The translations under genes were made by a program, and so were the position numbers. Shown piece after piece: positions 1 through 60,780 of a stretch of DNA of 64,000 nucleotides (positions are counted from its first letter, which is position 1; every line of letters starts with the position of its first letter). Below the pieces are notes generated by a model. That model ran no database searches, was not told the DNA's origin, and saw nothing but the letters and a program-made list of their open reading frames with translations. Source of the stretch: Blastomussa wellsi (lineage: Eukaryota > Cnidaria > Anthozoa > Scleractinia > Plerogyridae); the NCBI GenBank assembly GCA_947652115.1, contig OX393572.1, forward strand, positions 7,345,655 through 7,409,654. The letters run 5' to 3'.

Positions 1-226
1 CGTATTGAGGTATTTAAGTCTTGTATTTTTTTGGGTAGGAAATTTTGATGCCAGATATTTTTTGGGTCTAAAATTTCAGATTCATGTTTTTTTGGGTTTG
101 CAAACCCCAAACCACCCCCGTCATGTACGATGCGAGTACCCCCCCCCCCCCTCCTGGGAGCCATGTATAATAGTTTAGATAAGATAAGATAAGATAAATT
201 TATGCAATGTAAGTAGCATTACTCAC

Positions 227-50219
<49,993 letters not shown>

Positions 50220-50502
50220 ACTGCTAAATTAGCGCTTACTCATCTTTAACGTTTCTATTACAATGAAATGGAAGCAATAAATAATTCCAATTCGAGAGCA
50301 GTGCTCCTCGTCACAAACGAAAATCGGACTTATGCTGACAAACAATCACGAGAAAAGAAATACCAGCGAACAACTTTTCGCCATCTTTTCCATCCCTGTC
50401 ACTATGACAACAAATCCATCATCGAAACAAGTTCCAATCACCAGTCTTTCTCACTCAAAGTATGGCCCTTGTAAGGAGACTGGGCATCAGATCGATCAAA
50501 AT
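50220..50502. promoter_or_regulatory. Head-to-head promoter between dynein and D-serine dehydratase-like gene
   Basis: The 283 bases between the two start codons (50219 minus, 50503 plus) are free of recognisable repeats and must carry both 5' ends. The segment contains a perfect RFX X-box (50398-50411) and no clear TATA box. The compact divergent layout suggests a shared bidirectional promoter. That is inference; no transcript data are available. An upstream in-frame ATG at 50332 would add 57 unlike-family residues to the plus-strand protein and is judged untranslated or non-functional. Confidence 0.6.
50398..50411 (-). promoter_or_regulatory. RFX X-box motif in the dynein promoter
   Basis: GTCACTATGACAAC matches the ciliary X-box consensus GTHNYYATRRNAAC at every position. 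It lies 179 bases upstream of the dynein start codon, within the usual range for RFX-controlled ciliary genes, and 92 bases upstream of the divergent start codon. Function is inferred from motif and position. Confidence 0.65.
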
Positions 50503-53500
50503 ATGGCGGGGAGGGAACTTTCTGATTTACGAACACCAGCATTTCTAATCGATCTGGAGACAGTAAAAAATAATTGTAAAGCCATGATTGAAAGATGCCA
50601 AAACCTTGGAGTCAAACTGCGGACAAATATGAAGACCCACAGAACGCTGTAAGTCCATGCACTTTCATATAACCTTGCGTGCGCGGGTATAAAATCTAGG
50701 GTTACCTCGGTGTAGAAACCTGCGACTTTGTTTTTGAGCTACTGTTTTCCTTTTCTATATTGTTTCGAGGTTCATTGGTGTCTTCTTGTTCGTTCCTTGC
50801 TTTGCGTCACAGGTGAGTTCCACAGAATACACCGAGGATGAGCCATAATCTGGGCGATAAAATAAGGGCATCTACGCCCCCATGTTGACGAGGTCATCTG
50901 ACTTCTACCCCCTTTAGAATAAAAGATCAAAGTGCAGACAAGATACTCCCCTCAGAAAAACGGGATTTTTCTTAACTCCTTTAGAAAAAAGCCTTCTTTC
51001 CCCTTTACATGTACCTCCTCAGAAATATTCAAAAGATCAATAGACCTCTTTAGCTACATACATCATCAACTGGTCACGTGACGCGAAATGGGTAAACAAA
51101 CACGCTTTCACATGTTTCAAGAGACGTAAAGTATTTTACGTGACTCCGTTTTCGATAATGGTGCATTACTGCTGTGTGTATAATTGCTACAATAACTCCA
51201 CTAACGAAGAATTATCTTTCCATGGTTTTCCCAGTGATAAACAACTCGTCAAGGTAAGCGACATTTAATAGCTTTTAAAAATATAGACGATCGGATGTCA
51301 GTTTCCTGACATCTTTGATAACTTGATCACCTGCTAAGGGATGGACCATTATATTTTTGAGGGGGGGGGCTGGGCAATTTTGTCTTGTTAAGAATTTTTT
51401 TTTTCGTCTTTGGGTTGTGCAAGAATTTTTTTTAGCACCTTAAGTTTGTGCACGAATTTTTTTTTTCCCCATCGGTTTCAGCATTATTCATATTTATTAA
51501 AGTGTCGCCAAAAGTGAGCATTTCATGAGGTATGCCTATACAAGTATGTAACAGGAAATGATACATGTACCTCAAAGCACTGATTTCTCTCCAGGCTGAT
51601 ACAAGCTGCATTTAGTCTATTCAGTTATACATGTGTGGGTTACCACAAAAAATGAGAAAGTCTATTCAGCTGAATTTTAAACGTAAAAATGTCTGGATCT
51701 TTTTATCCAATGTCAGGAAATTGAAATTGAATTGAAAATTGAATATATTGAATGTGTTCTTTACAAAGTATTTTTGGTTGTTGAAAACCACTTTCCCAAT
51801 TGTTTTTGATAATTGTGTTCATAATTTTCAAACTGTGAACAATATTTCATAATAGTTGTTTATTTATTAATAGATATATCTTGACATAAATTTCAATACA
51901 AGAGCTCAAAAATGATACTTTTTGACATGAATGTTATATTTTATACCAGATTCATTGAAATGTTTTAATACAAGAGATAGATGGAAATAATATATTTATT
52001 ATATGATATGAAACACAAAGAGGTGAATTATACAAATAATTACAGAGCATTTTTGGTAGTTGAAATAAAATGATGACAAAAATTACAGATTAGTTTTTCA
52101 TTTGGTCTTACAGGAAGGCTTGCTCGAATTTTTTTTCCCCTTGGCCCACTGTGCATGAATTTTTTTTCTCCACTTTTGCTGTGCAGGAATTTTTTTTTGG
52201 TATTTGCCCAACCCCCCCCCCCCCCCCTCAAAAATATAATGGTCCATCCCTAAAGCTTGTCACTGTTTCATTTCAAGGTATGGATTTCAAGAATTAAAAG
52301 AGATCCTAAAAAAGATTTCAAAGTTTCTACATATACCAAAGTTTGTTCGGAGCATTTCCGACGAGAAGATTTTGTGTGCTTTGATACAAAATCGAGAAGA
52401 CTGAAAGCTGGAGCTTGCCCATCATTGTTTAGTTGGTCGAAAACAAATCCCGAGCGATCGCTTCCAGAGAAGAAAAAGCAGATTAAAGAGCTTAATGCTG
52501 TCCTAGAATCAGAGCTAACTGACACTGCTTCAGAGGGTGAGGGGAAATTCGATTTAAGATTTTGTTTCCAGAGCTACTCAAGTTAGCGTTGAGATACCGT
52601 GCAATCACAGATTTTCAGTAAGAGTTCTGTTGGATCTAGCTGATACTCAAGCACGAGAAGAGAATTACTTCAATCATCTAACTGGATTTAATAGCTATGC
52701 AAAATTTCAAGAGGTTTTAAAATTTGTACTTCCAGGAGGAGAGAGAAAGAATATCGTATACTGGAATACCAAAGTAAGCAAAAACCAAAGAATTGATACC
52801 TCCTTGTTGTCTGCACAAAGCGATGGTAGTGATTCAGACTCTGGCACTGAAAGAAATCACATTTTAACAGTAGAAGACGAGTTTCTTTTAGTGCTTATGA
52901 AACTTCGCTTGGGACTTACAAATCTAGACTTGGCCATAAGATTTAGAGTTTCAGAAGCAACAGTTTCCAATATATTTATCACGTGGCTCAACTTTTTGTA
53001 CATCCGCCTTGGTACCATAAAAGTGTGGCCCCATAGGATGGTTATATTAGATAATATGCCTAAAAAATTCAAAGAGGACTATCCCAATAACATCATAATC
53101 ATAGACTGCACTGAATTGAAAATTCAGTGCCCATCTTCACTGGTACTTCAGTCCCAAAGTTACTCAAATTATAAATCAACAAACACTTTGAAATCCCTTG
53201 TAGGTGTTAATCCAAAGGGAGGTTTTATGTTTGCGTCACAATTATACACAGGATCAATATCTGATAAGCAAATTGTCACAAGAAGTGGATTTCTTGAGTT
53301 ACTGTCAAGCAAAAAAGAAGTGTCAGAAGTTGAAGATGGGGATAGTATCATGGCGGACAAAGGCTTTGATATTGAAGAAGACTTGAAGAACATAGGACTT
53401 CAATTGAATGTTCCTCCCTTTCTGAAAGAAAAACCACAGTTTAATGAGAATGAGGTCATTAGAACCCAAACTATTGCAAAACACAGGATTCACGTGGAAA

Positions 53501-56500
53501 TAGCTATAGGAAAAGTCAGAAATTTTCTGATTTTTAACACAAGAATACCAATTAGTTCATTGGATACTATTAATCAGCTCTGGACAGTTTGTTGCTAATT
53601 GCTTTCAAACTTCATGAATCCTGTTTTAACTGATGAAGAGGATGATTAATATGTGCTGCTGGAAGAAACTAGAACTGAACTTTCTGAATGAACTGCTAAA
53701 CGCTTTTACACTGGAGATGTTGAATGCAGGAATGTAGTGAATGTTTGTCCTTATCACATATAATAATGCTTTCCCCCATAAAAGCAGCAATACTTAACTG
53801 AGTTAGATACAAATGTCATTAAGTATAAAACATTTCTTTAGATTGAGACATTTGAACACTCATGATGGTATGTATTAGTAAGCAAATATGAGTAAGTTAA
53901 AGGTCATTACTTTTGTGCATCAGTTTTGCACTTTGATAAGTTTCTCAGATTGTAACATTTGTCTGACTGCACATTCTTTTCTTTTTCAAGAAGGCAATAG
54001 CATGTTTGAAATAAAATGATGTTAATTTAGGCAGAAGTGTGTTGTTCCAATAGTCAACATCAAAATAAATTCGCTCTACACAAAGGCTGTGTGATCCAGA
54101 AAGATACACCACAAAGTCACACCATGGCAAGCCACTGAGGGCAAGCTGTCCTTGTACTTGTGCATAATACCCTTGCTTGTGATCTCGTTTTAATCTGGGA
54201 ACTCCATTAATTATTGCACAAGGGAAGTTAGGATCTTGACAAGCCTCCTCTATCGAATTGTTTCTCCAGGTGTATGGACACTTGATTTCAAGTAATCCAA
54301 ATGGGCTGGGTGATGAAGGATCAAATAATTTGCCATCAGGGCTGGCACCAAGGTAGGGGTGGGAGGGATTTACTACTAACCCACAGTCATATACAGTAAA
54401 GTTTTTATGCGATTGTTTTTGCATCTTTCTTGCATAAAGAGATCTTACTATGACTTCATTGGTCTTGCCATGCCGAATAGATGAGACGTTTGATAAGTCC
54501 TTTGGTTCAAAAATACTTTTCATGAATGATTCAGATGGTTCCTTTTTTCTGTAAAGCACTTTTCCAAAATTTGAAGCAGTGAGACGAATTTCTCTTTCTT
54601 GAACCCATCTCTTGTCCTGAGCTTGAGCAACTGTGTTGTTCTGAAGGTGCCAAGCCTGTTCAATATTTATGTTGATCTGTTGCAAGATGGGTTCTGTGGT
54701 ATCAGAAAAGTCTTGAGGTAAAGTAAACAACTGATTACAAGAAGCAAGCATTGGGATTTTGGGGAAAGTAAGAACCTCTTGTGGGTGTTGGTCTGGTGGG
54801 AGCAAAGAGTTAACTGGACAGTAAAATTTAAAATTAGTCTTATTTGGTTTTAAATCTGTTAGTTGGTAAGCCAAAGTTGAACCGAGGGGAATGTTTCCAA
54901 ACACAGTATGAACTTTTGTAGAACATTCCTGGTCACTTAACAGGTATGTAAAAGGGGACCTTTTTTTCTTCAATTGAAAGATATTGACACATCTCCATTA
55001 CACTTTTTTGTTTCCACCCACTTAGCCTTAGGTCTCTTCCTCGAGCATCGTAAAGTTTGCAAGTGACTGCATGTAATTTTCGCTTGCTATCCTTGTCAGA
55101 AGAAGCCTTGCTAACTGAACACTTCATGACTGGCTCTGGCTCAATGCTATCCCCTCTTGGCTTATGCCACTCTTGAGGAACACTTGTACAGGTTTTATTG
55201 GCTGGTATTTCTTTGATTCCCAACATACACCAGTGGTTCAGCAAGTACAAAACACCAAACACATGCAGTGTCCTCCAACCCTACCAAAATGAATTAATAT
55301 TACAGATTTGAAAACGAACCAGCAAATTATTTAATTTTCAATACAGAAGCTACTAACATACAGTATAGTCTGCAAAAGATGTAATTTTATTTCAGTCATG
55401 AAATACAAGCCAGTAACAAGTTGAAAGGTAGTTAAGGATTCACCAGTTTTGCCACGAAATCAGTGTGGTTTATTTACGCATTACATTCAATAACATCTTC
55501 CACGTGCCCTTTATATGATTGTTGTCATTTATACGTAATAACCAATGTTTGGCACCATAGTCAGAGTACCAGTACATAGTTTAGCTAATTTTTTGGGACT
55601 TACCCAGCTTTTCATGAGCATTTTGCTTCGGTAACAATTCCTTTTCCATCTTCACTTTTCAATGTAATATTCACTGCGTGTGGAGCTTCGCTTTTTCTTT
55701 GGCTTCGGAAACAGACAGCCTTAATACGAAACACGATCCGCGATCATCCTCTTTCACGAAAACATTATGTATATAATTTTCTGTAAAGAATTTATAGCCT
55801 TTCTCTCCAACCTCTTTTTTCCCACAGCCTGTAAGGTGTTTTGCAATGGTAATGGGAGAAACTTTAGGGACTTTTTCCAAGGATTTTAACCAGTGCGAGT
55901 CATACTCAACAGCATCCGCCGCCATCTTGAATGTTTTGTTTACCCATTTCAGACCATGTGACCAGGAAGCTAAAGAGGTCTATACCCCCTCAGATCTGCC
56001 AACTTTTGTAAACTAGAAATATAATGGATGAATTAAAAAAAGCTTAATCAACAGGGGGTGTGAACAAAAATGGAATTGACATGTTTTTTTTAAGTTTCCC
56101 GTATCGCGCGGGACCAGGGCGCTCTGTTTGCATCCCACACTTTTTGACATTGCTTTCCTGTATGCGTTCACACTGTCTTTGATAAAAAGTTTACAGGAAC
56201 ACCCTCGACTGCGTCTTCATTGGTGCTACTGTCCTCATTGGTGCTGGAGTCCGAGTGATACTCTGACAGCTGGTCATCAGCTGAATTGGGTTCCTCAGTG
56301 ACTCAGTTGCTTTCTCCTGTGCTGAGAGGAATAGTTCCTTCTTGTGGTTTACATGTACGTTAGAATTTGCAGGCATATTGAAGATTCTGACAATTAGTTG
56401 AACTTTTACCAGGCATGTATTGACAGCATAACACTTAATACATGAATGATGAACCTCTCAAAGTACACTGTAATGCTTAAGTGGGGCATTGCAGATCTGC

Positions 56501-58533
56501 ATCTTCTTCATGATCAGTTACATGTATCTCCATGAAGGAGCAATGGTACCAAGTGGAACTAAATTTATTTGTTCACAACTGCTGTCAACACTAAAAACAA
56601 AACTATGCCTGTGCTTTTTTTCAAATAATTTCGCCATCAGTGCACAAGGAAAAAGGCGAACCTGCATTGTCCAACACAGCATTCTTTACTTCCTTGATTT
56701 AAAAGACAACTTGGATTTTGCCATTTTTCTTGGTCACCATCAAGGGACTTCAGCTATGGAATCTTTCTTGATTAGTTGTGTGTACCAGGCGGTATTATAA
56801 ATGAGAGCAATTTCACAAATTGTTAGAAGCTAGCAAAAAAAGTGAAAATTAACTTTTAGGCTTGGCTAAATCTTAATATTATACAGTAAGCTAGAGGGAA
56901 CTCAAGCCTACTTTATTGAGTGCAATACTGGAAATGCCATGTTTTTGTTTGTACTCAATGTGGACCTGTTTTTTGCTATATCAGTGAAGCTGGGGAGTAC
57001 ATGACTGGAGGTACAAAAAGATGCATATCCGTGTCAACCTTAGCAGAAGCAGAGTTTTATGCCAGTGGAGGCTATGATGACATCACATACGCCTATCCCC
57101 TTTCCCCTGACAAGGTTCCACAGGCTTCCCAGCTTTTGTTGCGACTTGAGAAGTTCCATGTCTTGATAGATAACTATGTTGTTCTTGATGCACTGACTGC
57201 TTCCCCTCTGCCTGAAGGGAAAAAGTGGTCAGTTTTCCTCAAAGTCAACTGTGGTTATAACCGAGGTAAGTTTCATCTGCAATTTCAATAAAGCGCAGAT
57301 TTACGGCTGGCACTAAACAAGATTTAAGAAAAGAACATGTCGAGATCCAAATTAATTGAATTGAACCACCTCCTGGTTAGCTCATCTGGTTGAGCACCAG
57401 ACTGCTGTGTGGGAGGTCGAGGGTTTGAGTCCCCTGACCAGACCAACACTCAGGTCAAATAATTAGACATTCAAGTCTTCTTGGACAAGGATGAAAAACC
57501 GTAGGCCCTGTCTCCCTTATCTACAGTGTTACATGGCTAGCAGGGGACATTAAAGAACCCACGCACTTCTAGCAAACAGTAGGGCACGGAGTTCTTGGTA
57601 TTGTGGTCTGGCCTTGATTCATGAATATTTCATGTTTTGGTGCTTCAATAAGGGCTGTACAGCCTGTTCATGCTTTTCTTCCTTGGACTGATTTGTCCAG
57701 AAAATAGTTAAAGCTAAAGTTAAATTACCTCCATAAAATTAAGTATTTGAGCTGTGAACAGGATATGTGTGTATTTGCAGTTATCAGGGAAAGTTCCTTG
57801 CAAACCGCAAACAGAAAACAGCAGTATTGTATAATATGAAATAATATGAACTCACAAAATTGGCCTCACTCTTCTTGGCAAAGCATCACTCTGGTATTCA
57901 CAGTTCATAGACAAATTATTCAGGGTTCGTACAGGTCATGGAAACCCTGGAAAGTCATGGAATTTTAGAATTTCATTTTCCAGGCCTGGAAAGTCATGGA
58001 ATTTAAGTGTGGGTCATGGAAAGTCATGGAAAATTATGTTTATTAAAAAAGTACAAAATCAATTAAGTTCTTTTGTGAGCAAAATCGTTAAAACATACCC
58101 AAAATGAAAGATGATTTCCTAGTAAATGCTCAAATTTAGGTCATGGAAAACGTGGACAAGTCATGGAAAAGGTCATGGAAAGTCATGGAATTTCACAAGC
58201 TCAAAAGAGTACGAACCCTGTTATTTCATACATGTTATGTCAACATATTTATTAGATAAAGTATGTCAAGTGGTCACAATTAACTCAGGATACCGGTAAT
58301 TATAGTGGCATTAAATTATAGAGTATAATGGTGTCCTATTTCATTCTGCCAGCTGGTGTGTGGTATAATGATCCTCAAAGTGTTAGCTTTGCCAAGGAAG
58401 TAGCTATCAAGAGTTGTGTGAATTTTCAAGGTCTCTATATACATGAAGGCGATTCATACAAATGTCAAGGTGAAGATGAGATCAAGAAAAAGGCTGCTGA
58501 ATCATTCAAGAGGCTTAACATATTTTCAAACAG
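50503..58533 (+). CDS. D-serine dehydratase / D-threonine aldolase-like protein, 5' part (three exons)
   Basis: Fold-type III PLP enzyme of the eukaryotic D-serine dehydratase family, which degrades D-serine to pyruvate and ammonia. Exons: 50503-50648, 56985-57265, 58353-58533, all with GT-AG sites and matching phase. The N-terminus reads LRTPAFLIDLETVKNNC, followed by the LRTNMKTHRT segment, whose Lys before Thr-His is the expected PLP Schiff-base lysine. Exon 2 has TGGTKRCISVSTLAEAEFYA and DDITYAYPL; exon 3 has FQGLYIHEGDSY. Only about 200 residues are present of the roughly 370-400 usual. The C-terminal half, which carries the zinc ligands and the family His/Cys motif, is not found before 62.4 kb. 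The first intron (6.3 kb) is mostly the ISL2EU transposon. The gene could continue beyond a large intron or be truncated. Confidence 0.85.
51158..53598 (+). CDS. ISL2EU transposase: THAP zinc finger plus DDE nuclease
   Basis: Three exons: 51158-51253, 52278-52536, 52574-53598. Exon 1 and 2 encode a THAP finger: CCVYNC, then WISRIKRD, then CSEHF, the C2CH ligands in order. A helix-turn-helix region follows (LVLMKLRLGLTNLDLAIRF, SEATVSNIF). The DDE nuclease core shows IIIDCTE (first Asp), SIMADKGFDI (second Asp) and HVEIAIGKVRNF (Glu). The reading frame stops at 53596-53598 just after LWTVCC, while the same frame stays open for another 16 codons to 53647-53649, so the stop may be a late nonsense mutation. 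The second intron would be only 37 bp and uses an AG two bases after a more obvious one; it may instead be a small deletion. Confidence 0.85.
51338..52250. mobile_element. Harbinger-like MITE nested in the transposase intron
   Basis: Inverted ends GGGATGGACCATTATATTTT (51338) and its complement ending at 52250, each followed inward by a long G or C run. TAA flanks both sides, fitting the 3 bp TWA target duplication of PIF/Harbinger elements. The interior has no protein gene, but repeated T-rich blocks with a TGTGCA(A/C)GAATTT theme. It lies in intron 1 of the ISL2EU transposase and accounts for almost all of that intron. Confidence 0.7.
53945..55925 (-). pseudogene. ISL2EU second gene: SWIM zinc finger / YqaJ-like exonuclease, decayed
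   Basis: Main block 53945-54973: a YqaJ-type nuclease with LTASNFGKVLYRK, GASPDGKLFDP, LLEIKCPYTWRN and YYAQVQGQLALSGLPWCDF, the last three carrying the expected Asp, Glu-x-Lys and Gln residues. A block at 54933-55262 (FGVLYLLNHWCML) and a first exon at 55671-55925 (MAADAVEYDSHWLKS) lie upstream; a SWIM-like CxC segment is seen near 55607. Breaks: a frameshift near 55725, a stop codon in place of the second SWIM cysteine near 55605, a frame change near 55255 at the start of the second block, and a frameshift in the A-run near 54965. The nuclease domain itself is still open. Presumed role: exonuclease accessory to transposition. Confidence 0.75.
57366..57725 (+). mobile_element. tRNA-derived SINE (family B)
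   Basis: A box TAGCTCATCTGG at 57378 and B box GGTTTGAGTCC at 57422, correctly spaced for RNA polymerase III. A non-tRNA body follows (AAAACCGTAGGCCC, TTAAAGAACCCACGCAC). In intron 2 of the dehydratase-like gene, about 100 bp after exon 2. Confidence 0.7.
57921..58220. mobile_element. hAT-like MITE with CAGGGTTCGTAC ends (copy 2)
   Basis: Same family as 23185-23484, opposite orientation, about the same 300 bp length. It lies in intron 2 of the dehydratase-like gene, some 130 bp before exon 3. Confidence 0.65.
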
Positions 58534-58684
58534 GTCAGAATTCTGTTCAAGGTTTGCAGTACATGTTTCATTCCTTGCTCAGCAGTTTACATGATTGCAT
58601 TTGACTTATTTTGAAAATTCATTATCTCACCTCCCAACTTTTTCCAAGTCAAAGCATGAGATTTTTATCATGGTTTTCAAAGAC

Positions 58685-59097
58685 AATTAAGGATAAAAAC
58701 TAGCGATATCAAAGAATGACGTTTCGACAGCTCCATGCCATCATTTTCAAATTCAAATAAGGAACATTTCGTGTGTTCATTATATAGTCAATGTAAGTGT
58801 GAAGGTCTCCGTGCATATGATTAAGAGATAAAAAGATAAAAGGTAAAAACGATGAATAAAAATACAAATACAAGCGTGGTACGCTTGAAATGTCAACGCT
58901 TGTATTTGTATTTTATTCATCGTTTTTACCTTTTATCTTTTTATCTCTTAATCATATGCACGGAGACCTTCACACTTACATTGACTATATAATGAACACA
59001 CGAAATGTTCCTTATTTGAATTTGAAAATGATGGCATGGAGCTGTCGAAACGTCATTCTTTGATATCGCTAGTTTTTATCCTTAATTGCTTATCGAA
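58685..59097. repeat. Near-perfect long palindrome with Penelope-like motif
   Basis: AATTAAGGATAAAAACTAGC and its complement bound two arms of about 190 bp that differ at very few positions. Both arms carry GTCGAAACGTCATTC, as in the tail of Penelope-like elements. The centre near 58890 is CAAGCG..CGCTTG. May be two inverted copies of one 3' end. Confidence 0.8.
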
Positions 59098-59907
59098 AAC
59101 TTTAGTTATTAGAATTTCAAAGACAACCTGATCATTTCCCCAACAATCGTCTGCAACACTGATAGCATCATTTGCAAGTGCATGCTTACCGTGACTACCT
59201 TGATGAGCCCCCTCCCAGGTGGGGGGGGGGGGGTACTAGACCCATGTTTGTGGTACAGGGGTGCCACTGGGGGTTTGAAACCCTGTCCCTGTTTAGTCCT
59301 GACAAAAGTAATGTCAAACACCTACCCTGTTTAGGACAAAGGAAAATGTTTTGTTCATGCTTTAGGGACCGTTCATTTTTTATGGGGTAGGGGGAGCTGG
59401 TAAGATTTGGTAGATAGTCTCTGTAGCATATGATGCCCCCCCTCTAAACCGGATATTTTTTCCCGGGTCCCCCCTCGTAAACCTAAATGTTTTTAAATGA
59501 CACCCCCCCCCCCCCCCCCCCAAAAAAAAAAATACTAAAAGCAAAACAAAAAGAATGATCAAGTAAAGTTTAACTTATCAAGCTTAACACAAAAACTGCA
59601 GTTTCAAAAAGTTCTTTCTGAATAACGGTTTTCACCCATGGGACATGTCCTTTGTCAGAAGCTGCCTTTGTATACTGTGACTGTATTTTCAACCCAATAA
59701 GTACCCCAACTAGGGGGGGTTGGGGGCATTCTCCCTAGAGAAAATTTAGAATTTCAGAACTTCAGAAACCCTAATTACACCAATCTGGCAGACATTTTGT
59801 AATATTTGTAAATTCATTTACGGTCCAGTTTAACGGGAAAATAGTAGAAATAATTTTTAAATATTTACGTGTGCACTGGCCATGGTAAGCTGTCTTTTCT
59901 TTTGATA

Positions 59908-60345
59908 AACAAGGTGCTGTTTGTTATTGGGAGTGAACTTTATCAAGTGGTTTTGAGTTGATGATGTTCCATCCATTACAAACAAGGTGCTGTTTGTTAT
60001 TGGGAGTGAACTTTATCACGTGGTTTGGAGTTGATGATATTCCATCCATTACAAACAAGGTGCTGTTTGTTATTGGGAGTGAACTTTATCAAGTGGTTTG
60101 GAGTTGATGATGTTCTATCCATTACAAACAAGGTGCTGTTTGTTATTGGGAGTGAACTTTATGAAGTGGTTTTGAGTTGATGATGTTCCATCCATTATAA
60201 ACAAGATGCTTCTTGTTATTGGGAGTGAACGTTATCAAGTGGTTTTGAGTTGATGATGTTCCATCCATTACAAACAAGGTTCTGTTTGTTATGAGGAGTG
60301 AACTTTATCACGTGGTTTTGAGTTGATGATGTTCTATCCATTACA
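59908..60345. repeat. 73 bp tandem repeat, six copies
   Basis: Units start AACAAGGTGCTGTTTGTTAT at 59908, 59981, 60054, 60127, 60200 and 60273, spacing exactly 73 bases, with few substitutions. The bordering sequences 59711 and 60346 share CTAGGGGGG and GGGGGCAT, so the array lies between two related segments. Confidence 0.9.
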
Positions 60346-60429
60346 AACTAGGGGGGTCTGGGGGCATGCTTCCCCGGGAAAATTTTGATTTTTATAATGC
60401 AGTTAAATGCAATTTAACAGAGTTAACAA

Positions 60430-60780
60430 CTAGAGCGCCAGTGATCACCTGGAGGTCAGCGGTATTTGGCGTGTGCGCATGTGCCACGATTCCATGTGCT
60501 CTCAGAGTGAGCGGGTTTGAGCGTTTTTTGTGCTGTGGCGGGCGTTCCTGGAGGTCTTCTGCGTGCTCTAGGCCTCAGCGTTTTTCCCGTCCCCCCCCCT
60601 CCCTCTTCTTTTCCACTGCGTTCGCAGTGTGACGGGTGCCTGATTCCTTGTTGTGGGGGCTCATGGCTGGGTTGCCAGGATTTGCCAGCCATGGGGGCGG
60701 TTCTCCATCTAGGAGCTGGCTGCCAAAAGTGGAAGCTCCTGGATGTCCCAGGCACCCAACCTCCACTTAAGCGATACAGT
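60430..60780. other. GC-rich block of unknown nature
   Basis: Markedly more GC-rich than its surroundings, starting AGAGCGCCAGTGATCACCTG. It has short open frames on both strands but no protein I recognise and no splice pattern. It could be a captured promoter or 5' leader inside the inverted-repeat element. Confidence 0.35.

Larger units (their letters stand above)
51041..55982. mobile_element. ISL2EU DNA transposon, nearly full length
   Basis: The ends are inverted repeats: TAGACCTCTTTAGC at 51041 and its complement at 55969-55982. A looser match extends inward through TGGTCAC and GAAATGGGTAAACAAA for about 55 bases. The outermost TA on both sides could be a 2 bp target duplication. Inside are two convergent genes: a THAP-DDE transposase starting 117 bp from the left end, and a SWIM/YqaJ gene starting 57 bp from the right end. 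A transposase plus YqaJ exonuclease is the known signature of the ISL2EU superfamily. The element sits in intron 1 of the dehydratase-like gene. Confidence 0.85.

Noticed and set aside
53945..54973. YqaJ domain as an integrated virus gene
   Set aside because: The name is historical; it lies inside ISL2EU terminal repeats with the transposase, and no other viral gene is present.
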